The position numbers were made by a program, and so were the translations under genes. Of a stretch of 9,455 nucleotides of DNA, positions 4,260-9,455 are shown one piece after another. Origin of the DNA: an uncultured Variovorax sp. (GTDB lineage: Bacteria; Pseudomonadota; Gammaproteobacteria; Burkholderiales; Burkholderiaceae); NCBI GenBank assembly GCA_946478645.1, contig CAMLCW010000201.1:1-9455 (forward strand), read 5' to 3'. Every line of letters begins with the position of its first letter. Position 1 is the stretch's first letter. Below the pieces are notes generated by a model. The model saw nothing but the letters and a program-made list of their open reading frames with translations. It was not told the origin of the DNA and ran no database searches.

Positions 4260-6293
4260 ATGCAGTTCCCGAGCATTTTGGCACCCAAGCACCACAGCCC
4301 GCGCCGAGCGGCCTCCGCACTGGTCGTTTCCGCCGTCCTGGCCACCGCCGCCCTGCTCGCGCAGGCGCCCGCCGCCGCGCAACAGGCCAACAGCAACGAC
4401 GATGTGCTGGTCCAGATGAAGCAGGCCTACCAGCGCGGCGACAAGGCGCGGCTGGCCGCCCTGTTGCCGCAGGCCCGCGGCCATGCGCTCGAGCCCTGGG
4501 CCGCCTACTGGGAGCTCAAGGCACGCCTGAAGGAGGCCCTGCCGAACGAAGTGCAGGACTTCTTCGCGCGCTACCCCGGCACCTACCAGGAAGACCGGCT
4601 GCGCAACGACTGGCTGCTGGTGCTGGGCGAGCGCCGCGACTGGGACGGCTTCTCGGCGGCGCTGCCGAGCTTTCGCATGAACGACGATCCGCAGGTTCGC
4701 TGCTACGCGATCCTGGTGGAGTCGCTGCGCACCGGCACCGCCACCCAGGCCCAGGCCGACGAGGTGCGCCGCAACTGGCTCGGCCAGAAAGAGGCGGACG
4801 ACGGCTGCCTCACCGCGGCCGACCGCATGGTTGCGGCCCGGCTGATGTCGCCGAACGACGCCTGGAAGAAGGCGCGCCTGGCGATGGAAGTCAATCGCGC
4901 GCAGGCCGCGCGCGGCGCCGTCGCCATCGCCGCGCCCGACGCGCTGCCGCTGTTCGAAGAGGTCAACGCCAGCGCCGCCAAGTTCCTCGCGGGCCGCGCC
5001 TTCGTGGCGGCCAAATCGCGCAAGGAGATCGTCGTGCTGGCGCTGATCCGCATCGCCATGGCCGACCCCGAACAGGCGGCGTTGCAGCTCGACAGCAAAT
5101 GGGGCCCGATGCTCTCGGCCGAAGAGCGCAACTGGCTCTGGGGCACCATCGGCCGCCAGGCCGCGAACAAGCTCTCGCCGCTGGCCGGCAGCTACTTCGC
5201 CAACGTCACGAAGAACAGCGACCTTTCCGACGACATGCTCGGCTGGCGCGTGCGCGCCGCGCTGCGCGCCGGCAATTGGAAGGACGTGGCGCCCGCCATC
5301 AACGCCATGAGCGAGAGCGCCCAGCTGGAGCCCACCTGGGTCTACTGGAAGGCGCGCGCACTCGGCACCGCGGGCGGCGACGAGCGCCGCGCGCAGGCGC
5401 GCGAGCTCTACCAGAGCATCGCGGGCACGCGCGGCTTCTACGAAATGCTCGCGCTCGAAGAGCTGGGCCAGCGCATCGTGGTGCCCACGCGCCCGGCGCC
5501 GCTCACGGCCGAGGAGAAGAACGCAGCGCGCACCAATCCGTCGCTTGCGCGCGGGCTCTACGCGATCTCGATCGGGCTGCGCTCCGAGGGCGTGCGCGAG
5601 TGGAACTACGCCACCAACCTGCACGACCGGGGCGGCATGGACGACCGCGCGCTGCTGGCCGCGGCCGACCTGGCCTACCAGCGCGAGGTCTGGGACCGCT
5701 GCATCAACACCAGCGAGCGCACCAAGGGCGCGATCGACGCCGAGCAGCGCTTCCCGATGCCCTTCCACGACACGGTGCTGCGCAAGAGCCAGGAGATCGG
5801 GCTCGACCCGGCCTACGTCTACGGCCTGATCCGCCAGGAAAGCCGCTTCATCATGGATGCCCGCTCCGGCGTCGGCGCCTCGGGCCTGATGCAGGTCATG
5901 CCCGCTACCGCGCGCTGGACGGCGCGCAAGATCGGCATGACCGACTTCACGCCGGGCCGCATCAACGAGCGCGAGACCAACATCACGATCGGCACCAACT
6001 ACCTGAAGCTCGCGCTCGACGATTTCGACGGCTCCATGGCGCTGGCCGCGGCCGCCTACAACGCCGGCCCCGGCCGGCCGCGCAGCTGGCGCAACGGGCC
6101 CGTGCTCGAAGCCGCGATCTGGGCCGAGAACGTGCCCTTCAACGAGACGCGCGACTACGTGAAGAAGGTGCTCGCCAACACCACCAACTACGCGGCGCTG
6201 ATCAGCGGCCGTCCGCAGTCGCTCAAGCAGCGCCTCGGCCAGGTCGGGCCGCGCAATGCAGCCGAGCCCGAACCCAACAAGGACCTGCCTTGA
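4260..6293 (+). CDS. slt: Soluble lytic murein transglycosylase (Slt70 family)
   Basis: 677 residues, close to E. coli Slt70 (645). It cleaves the MurNAc-GlcNAc bond of peptidoglycan in the periplasm, forming 1,6-anhydromuropeptides. Residues 1 to about 41 are a signal peptide: basic start with HHSPRR, hydrophobic ALVVSAVLATAALLA, and cleavage probably after AAA near 40. A long alpha-helical superhelix (about 45-500) precedes the catalytic lysozyme-like domain (about 505-625), with YGLIRQES carrying catalytic Glu527, then GLMQVMP (542-548) and a later AAAYNAGPGRP loop. All key motifs are intact. The start at ATG 4260 gives a full signal peptide but has no ribosome site; a CATAAT -10 just upstream suggests a leaderless message. 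The stop is 1 bp before the MgtC/SapB gene, so the two are probably co-transcribed. Function is secure; the exact cellular role is inferred. Confidence 0.96.
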   Translation: MQFPSILAPKHHSPRRAASALVVSAVLATAALLAQAPAAAQQANSNDDVLVQMKQAYQRGDKARLAALLPQARGHALEPWAAYWELKARLKEALPNEVQDFFARYPGTYQEDRLRNDWLLVLGERRDWDGFSAALPSFRMNDDPQVRCYAILVESLRTGTATQAQADEVRRNWLGQKEADDGCLTAADRMVAARLMSPNDAWKKARLAMEVNRAQAARGAVAIAAPDALPLFEEVNASAAKFLAGRAFVAAKSRKEIVVLALIRIAMADPEQAALQLDSKWGPMLSAEERNWLWGTIGRQAANKLSPLAGSYFANVTKNSDLSDDMLGWRVRAALRAGNWKDVAPAINAMSESAQLEPTWVYWKARALGTAGGDERRAQARELYQSIAGTRGFYEMLALEELGQRIVVPTRPAPLTAEEKNAARTNPSLARGLYAISIGLRSEGVREWNYATNLHDRGGMDDRALLAAADLAYQREVWDRCINTSERTKGAIDAEQRFPMPFHDTVLRKSQEIGLDPAYVYGLIRQESRFIMDARSGVGASGLMQVMPATARWTARKIGMTDFTPGRINERETNITIGTNYLKLALDDFDGSMALAAAAYNAGPGRPRSWRNGPVLEAAIWAENVPFNETRDYVKKVLANTTNYAALISGRPQSLKQRLGQVGPRNAAEPEPNKDLP

Positions 6294-6294
6294 A

Positions 6295-6846
6295 ATGACC
6301 TGGACCACCGAGGTGCTCGACACGGTGGCGGCCGAGTTCTCGGACGTGGGCGATGTCGCCCAGCTCACGCGCATCGTGGTGCGGCTCATGCTCGCGGCGG
6401 TGCTCGGCTTCATGCTCGGTTTCGAGCGCGAACAGCACGGCAAGGCGGCCGGCGTGCGCACCCACATGCTGGTGGCGATCGGCTCGGCCATGTTCGTGCT
6501 GATTCCGCAGCAGTCGGGCATCGAGCCGGCCGACATGAGCCGCGTGATCCAGGGCCTGGTGGCGGGCGTGGGCTTTCTCTGCGCCGGCACCATCCTCAAG
6601 CGCGGCAGGAACGAGAACCATGTGCAGGGCCTGACCACCGCGGCCGGGCTCTGGATGACGGCGGCCATCGGCATGGCCTGCGGGCTCGGGCGCGAGGTCA
6701 CGGCGGTGCTGAGTGCGCTGCTGGCGCTGGCGGTGCTGTCGGTGGTGCCGCGCCTCGTGGACCTGATCGAACGCGCGGTCGGCCCGCCGCGCGACGATGG
6801 CCGGCGGCGCGTGATCGCCGCGCCCGAAGACGAACCGCCGCGCTGA
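6295..6846 (+). CDS. MgtC/SapB-family inner-membrane protein
   Basis: 183 residues. The family core is clear: GFMLGFEREQHGKAAGVRTHMLVAIGSAMF (38-67), GLVAGVGFLCAGTI (87-100) and the GLTTAAGLW motif (112-120). About five hydrophobic segments are visible (about 27-43, 56-73, 84-101, 112-128, 131-149), followed by a charged cytoplasmic tail (PPRDDGRRR...EDEPPR). MgtC of Salmonella supports growth in low magnesium and inhibits F-ATP synthase; this protein lacks the long C-terminal domain of that MgtC and belongs to the short SapB-like group, whose role is poorly defined. ATG 6295 lies 1 bp past the transglycosylase stop, with AAGGA (6279-6283) inside that gene as ribosome site. An in-frame ATG at 6256 would need a long overlap and adds non-family sequence, so it is not chosen. 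Co-transcription with slt links it to envelope homeostasis by context only. Confidence 0.92.
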   Translation: MTWTTEVLDTVAAEFSDVGDVAQLTRIVVRLMLAAVLGFMLGFEREQHGKAAGVRTHMLVAIGSAMFVLIPQQSGIEPADMSRVIQGLVAGVGFLCAGTILKRGRNENHVQGLTTAAGLWMTAAIGMACGLGREVTAVLSALLALAVLSVVPRLVDLIERAVGPPRDDGRRRVIAAPEDEPPR

Positions 6847-6859
6847 AGCGCAGCGGCGG
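6835..6859 (+). terminator. Possible hairpin terminator at the end of the slt-MgtC unit
   Basis: CCGCCGC (6835-6841) and GCGGCGG (6853-6859) form a perfect 7-bp GC stem with an 11-nt loop across the MgtC/SapB stop codon. There is no U-run after it, so intrinsic termination would be weak. Confidence 0.3.
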
Positions 6860-6967
6860 CGCAGTGTGTGCCGCGCATCAATCCGCCGCCGCTTCGGCAT
6901 CAATGCGGGCCCGCGGCCTCGTTAGCATCGAGGTCTTCTTCCTTTCCTTGATTCGCAGGATCACACG

Positions 6968-7651
6968 ATGCGCAAGCTCTACATCGGCAACAAGAACTAC
7001 TCTTCCTGGTCGATGCGGCCCTGGGTGCTGATGAAGCAGGTCGGCATTCCGTTCGAGGAGGTCAAGGTGCGCTTCGATTCCTTCGAGGCCGACTCGCAGT
7101 TCAAGAAGACCATCGCCCAGCTCAATCCGGTGGCCAAGGTGCCGGTGCTGGTCGACGGCGACCTCGTGGTGTGGGACAGCCTGGCGATTGCCGAATACCT
7201 CGCGGAGACCTTCCCCGACAAGAAGCTCTGGCCGATTGCCGCCGCCGACCGCGCCCGCGCGCGCAGCGTCTGCGCCGAGATGCATGCGGGCTTCGGCAGC
7301 CTGCGCACGCTGTGCGGCATGAACATCGAGGCCTCGCTCGCGCAAGTGGGCGCACAACTTCTGAAGGAGCATGCCGCGCTCGGCGCCGAGGTCGAGCGCA
7401 TCGTGCAGATGTGGAGCGGCCTGCTCGATGCGCACGGCGGGCCGATGCTCTTCGGCGAGTTCGGCATCGCCGATGCCTACTATGCGCCCGTCGGCGCGCG
7501 CATCAAGACCTACGGCCTGCCGGTGCCGGCCGCCATCAGCGCCTACATCGAGCGCGTGCAGGCCCTGCCCGGCGTCAGGGCCTGGATCGACGACGCGCTG
7601 GCCGAGCACGACTTCCTCGACTTCGAGGAGCCCTACCGGCAGCAGCGCTGA
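6968..7651 (+). CDS. Glutathione S-transferase family protein
   Basis: 227 residues, normal for a cytosolic GST. The N-terminal thioredoxin-fold domain (about 1-82) starts [17 protein letters not shown]; the serines at 12, 13 and 15 sit where zeta-, theta- and related GSTs carry the catalytic Ser that activates the glutathione thiol. NPVAKVPVL (53-61) has the cis-Pro of the fold, and DSLAIAEYL (70-78) is the usual glutathione gamma-glutamyl contact (normally E/D-S). An all-helical C-terminal domain (about 90-215) contains the [12 protein letters not shown]-capping-box region. The substrate is not predictable. ATG 6968 has AGGA (6957-6960) at 7-nt spacing. It is preceded by a 121-bp gap, so it may have its own promoter, and converges on the ompW gene with 19 bp between stops. 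Family is certain; whether it conjugates, isomerises or reduces is open. Confidence 0.94.
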   Translation: MRKLYIGNKNYSSWSMRPWVLMKQVGIPFEEVKVRFDSFEADSQFKKTIAQLNPVAKVPVLVDGDLVVWDSLAIAEYLAETFPDKKLWPIAAADRARARSVCAEMHAGFGSLRTLCGMNIEASLAQVGAQLLKEHAALGAEVERIVQMWSGLLDAHGGPMLFGEFGIADAYYAPVGARIKTYGLPVPAAISAYIERVQALPGVRAWIDDALAEHDFLDFEEPYRQQR

Positions 7652-7670
7652 TGCGCCGAACCGCTGGCAC

Positions 7671-8399
7671 TCAGAACCTGTAGGTCGCCGACAGGTAGGT
7701 CACGATCGGGTTGAGCTTGAGCCGTGCTTCGCTGGTGGCGATCGGCAGGCCGCCGAGCGAGGTGGTGGTGAGCGTCGCCTTGGTCTTCAGCGGGATGTAG
7801 GAGACCGAGAACGAGACGCCCCAGTGCTTGTCGAACTGGTAAGACGCGCCGACGTTGAGCACCGGTGCGAACGAGCTGTCGAGGTCGGCCGTGGTCGAGG
7901 TCGACATGGGCGGCCGGTGCAGCTGGCTGCCGAGCGCACCCTGCAGGCCCGGCGTGAGCTTGACGTCGCTGTACCAGACATAGGTGCCGCCCAGGCCCAC
8001 GAACGGGCGGAACGCCGAATTGCCTTCGTTGAAGTAGTACTTGGCGAGGATCGTGGGGCTCCACTGGCGCGCCTCGCCCAGTTCACCCACGCGGCCCAGC
8101 GTGCCGGTACCGTCGAGCTTGAACTTGGGCGGCACGCCCAGCACGCCCTCGACCGCCCAGTGGCTGTCGATGAAATACACCGCGCTCAGGCCGAGCGTGT
8201 CGGAGTCGCTGACCGAGGCGCCCGAGCCCGCGACCACGCTGCGCACCGGCGCGGTCAACGTGAGCGGCTTGCTCGAATCCTGCGGCGCCAGGTGGAGCCA
8301 GCCGGCCCCGACGACCCAGTCGCCCGCGTTCTGCGCCCAGGCGCCGCCCGACGCCAGGGTGCCGCATGCCGCCAGGGCCCACATGTTTTTCTTCATCAT
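7671..8399 (-). CDS. OmpW-family outer-membrane protein
   Basis: 242 residues. Signal peptide 1-22 ([22 protein letters not shown], cleaved before QN) leads to an eight-strand beta barrel of the OmpW type. Family features are the first strand [14 protein letters not shown] (26-39), [47 protein letters not shown], and the last strand ending in Phe (ATYRF), the BAM recognition signal. OmpW proteins form narrow hydrophobic channels for small hydrophobic molecules and respond to stress; the substrate is unknown. The first of two tandem ATGs (8399) is chosen because AAGGAG (8407-8412, minus strand) is 7 nt from it. The open frame extends further upstream only because it is antisense to the CCA gene. 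The upstream AT-rich gap holds a TAATAT -10 candidate and a TetR-type palindrome. Family is secure. Confidence 0.95.
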   Translation of the reverse strand: MMKKNMWALAACGTLASGGAWAQNAGDWVVGAGWLHLAPQDSSKPLTLTAPVRSVVAGSGASVSDSDTLGLSAVYFIDSHWAVEGVLGVPPKFKLDGTGTLGRVGELGEARQWSPTILAKYYFNEGNSAFRPFVGLGGTYVWYSDVKLTPGLQGALGSQLHRPPMSTSTTADLDSSFAPVLNVGASYQFDKHWGVSFSVSYIPLKTKATLTTTSLGGLPIATSEARLKLNPIVTYLSATYRF

Positions 8400-8446
8400 C
8401 TGTCTGCTCCTTTGGTTGAGATCCTTGGTACCGCCCGACAAACGAA

Positions 8447-8452
8447 ATATTA
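8447..8452 (-). promoter_or_regulatory. Putative -10 element of ompW (TAATAT)
   Basis: Minus-strand TAATAT lies in the AT-rich part of the ompW-cca gap, giving a leader of about 40 nt with a good ribosome site. The -35 position (TGTGAA) is poor. The palindrome at 8451-8464 overlaps this hexamer, so a bound protein would block it. Confidence 0.35.
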
Positions 8453-8464
8453 CGAACGGTCGTA
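8451..8464. promoter_or_regulatory. TetR-type palindrome TACGAACGGTCGTA
   Basis: A 14-bp palindrome with 6 of 7 matching pairs (only A8456/G8459 do not pair). The ACGAACG-type half-site resembles operators of several TetR-family repressors. It overlaps the predicted ompW -10 and occupies the -35/-10 spacer, a repression position; it is about 40 bp before the cca start codon. No TetR gene lies in the window. Confidence 0.5.
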
Positions 8465-8488
8465 CTATTTTCACACTTTGGGAGTCCC

Positions 8489-8494
8489 TACACT
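8489..8494 (+). promoter_or_regulatory. Putative -10 element of cca (TACACT)
   Basis: TACACT (4 of 6 to TATAAT) ends 7 nt before ATG 8502. Transcription would begin at or next to the start codon, and no Shine-Dalgarno lies at normal spacing (the nearest GGGAG, 8480-8484, is 17 nt away). No clear -35 is seen. Confidence 0.4.
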
Positions 8495-8501
8495 CGGCGC
8501 C

Positions 8502-9455
8502 ATGAAAACCTATCTCGTCGGCGGCGCGCTGCGCGACCGGCTGCTCGGGCGGCCGGTGACCGACCACGACTGGCTCGTGGTCGGCGCCACGCCCGAGGAG
8601 ATGGCGGCGCGCGGCTTCCTGCCCGTGGGCCGCGATTTCCCGGTGTTCCTGCATCCCGAGACGCGCGAGGAATACGCGCTCGCGCGCACCGAGCGCAAGA
8701 GCGCGCCCGGCTACCGCGGCTTCACCATCCACGCCGCGCCCGACGTCACGCTCGAGCAAGACCTCGCGCGGCGCGACCTCACGGTCAACGCGATCGCGAT
8801 GCCGGCCGAGTTCGTCGAGGCCGACGGCAGCTTCGAGCCCACGCCCGACAAGCTGGCCGATCCCTTCCACGGCCGGCGCGACCTGGCGCAGAAGCTGCTG
8901 CGCCACGTGACCGACGCCTTCCGCGAAGACCCGGTGCGCATCCTGCGCGTGGCGCGTTTCGCAGCGCGCTTCGACGATTTCACGGTCGCGCCCGAGACCA
9001 TGGCGCTGATGCGCGAGATGGTCGCGGCCGGCGAGGCCGACGCGCTGGTGCCCGAGCGCGTCTGGCAGGAACTGTCGCGCGGGCTCATGGAAGCGCGCCC
9101 CTCGCGCATGTTCGAGGTGCTGCGGGCCTCGGGCGCGCTCGCGGTGCTGCTGCCCGAGGTCGACCGGCTCTGGGGCGTGCCGCAGCCTGCCGCGCACCAT
9201 CCGGAGATCGACACCGGCGTGCACCTGATGATGGTCCTGGACACCAGCGCGCAACTCGGGGCGCCGCTGGCGGTGCGCTTCGCCTGCCTGATGCACGATC
9301 TCGGCAAGGGCACGACCGAGGCGGAGATGCTGCCGCGCCACATCGGCCACGAGAAGCGCAGCGCCGAGCTGCTGCGCACCGTGTGCGACCGCTGGCGCGT
9401 GCCGGTGGAGATCCGCGAACTGGCGGACGTGGTGGCGCGCGAACACGGCCACATC
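8502..9455 (+). CDS. cca: CCA tRNA nucleotidyltransferase with HD domain, 5' part (runs off window)
   Basis: 318 codons are present, open to the last base; E. coli Cca has 412 residues, so about three quarters is visible. The enzyme adds or repairs the 3' CCA of tRNA from CTP and ATP without a template. Seen in order: the class II nucleotidyltransferase head [21 protein letters not shown] (4-24) with metal-binding Asp21 and Asp23, the long near-identical run [52 protein letters not shown] (nucleotide-selecting region), [17 protein letters not shown] and the HD phosphohydrolase motif MHDLGKG with His265-Asp266. The HD domain, found in gamma- and beta-proteobacterial enzymes, gives 2',3'-cyclic phosphodiesterase, 2'-nucleotidase and phosphatase activity. 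About ten extra residues relative to E. coli lie near 102-115. ATG 8502 matches the E. coli N-terminus (MKTYLVGG) exactly and has no ribosome site. Confidence 0.97.
   Translation, partial: MKTYLVGGALRDRLLGRPVTDHDWLVVGATPEEMAARGFLPVGRDFPVFLHPETREEYALARTERKSAPGYRGFTIHAAPDVTLEQDLARRDLTVNAIAMPAEFVEADGSFEPTPDKLADPFHGRRDLAQKLLRHVTDAFREDPVRILRVARFAARFDDFTVAPETMALMREMVAAGEADALVPERVWQELSRGLMEARPSRMFEVLRASGALAVLLPEVDRLWGVPQPAAHHPEIDTGVHLMMVLDTSAQLGAPLAVRFACLMHDLGKGTTEAEMLPRHIGHEKRSAELLRTVCDRWRVPVEIRELADVVAREHGHI

Noticed and set aside
3633..6881. A 1082-codon minus-strand open frame reaching through the whole transglycosylase and MgtC genes into the cyclo-ligase
   Set aside because: Only its last 205 codons (from ATG 4250) match a protein family. 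The rest is antisense to genes with intact family motifs and has the Arg/Ala/Gly/His-rich composition of a shadow frame in high-GC DNA.
8400..9452. Long minus-strand extension upstream of ompW
   Set aside because: It is antisense to cca. The OmpW signal peptide and ribosome site place the real start at 8399.
1..9455. Search for CRISPR arrays, tRNA/rRNA genes, IS ends, phage genes or toxin-antitoxin pairs
   Set aside because: None seen: no regularly spaced repeats, no cloverleaf or rRNA sequence, no transposase or integrase motifs, and gaps too short for additional genes.

Overview
The window is very GC-rich chromosomal DNA (roughly 70% GC by eye), densely packed with short intergenic gaps. 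It looks like a beta-proteobacterium of the Comamonadaceae, most probably Variovorax or a close relative. The evidence is the codon bias, a DUF6279 lipoprotein gene, a GcvA-type LysR gene beside a DUF2917 gene, and a Comamonadaceae-style palindromic intergenic repeat at 3507-3580. The genus is an inference from general resemblance, not a search result.

Layout. 2-697 (+) is the 3' part of a DUF6279-type lipoprotein gene, tail to tail with a Crp/Fnr-type regulator gene (708-1478, -). That regulator is divergent from a short BLUF blue-light flavoprotein gene (1569-1973, +). A UUCG-loop terminator separates BLUF from a DUF2917 gene (2047-2367, -), which is divergent from a LysR-type regulator gene (2520-3503, +). 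After the palindromic repeat come 5-formyltetrahydrofolate cyclo-ligase (3633-4250, -) and, 9 bp away head to head, a soluble lytic transglycosylase (4260-6293, +). A MgtC/SapB membrane protein gene (6295-6846, +) follows 1 bp later, then a glutathione S-transferase gene (6968-7651, +). An OmpW-family porin gene (7671-8399, -) comes next, and the window closes inside a CCA tRNA nucleotidyltransferase gene (8502 to the edge, +).

How the parts fit. Most of 3633-9455 is housekeeping: folate salvage, peptidoglycan turnover, tRNA 3' end maturation, envelope and stress functions. The most interesting part is 708-1973. A Crp/Fnr protein keeps three of the four FNR iron-sulfur cysteines and has a non-FNR recognition helix. 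It faces a BLUF photoreceptor that has no output domain. The gap between them holds a perfect 5-bp-arm, 4-bp-spacer dyad with FNR-box geometry. The dyad is centred at -41.5 from the start site I predict for the BLUF gene and overlaps the regulator's own -35 region. This reads as a candidate light/redox module in which the regulator activates BLUF and represses itself. Similar promoter logic appears at the LysR/DUF2917 pair (a TGAT-N11-ATCA dyad just downstream of a LysR promoter) and at ompW (a TetR-type palindrome). Three genes have a -10-like hexamer 5-7 nt before the start codon and no Shine-Dalgarno sequence, suggesting leaderless mRNAs. There is no phage, IS, CRISPR, tRNA or rRNA gene, and no gap over 300 bp.
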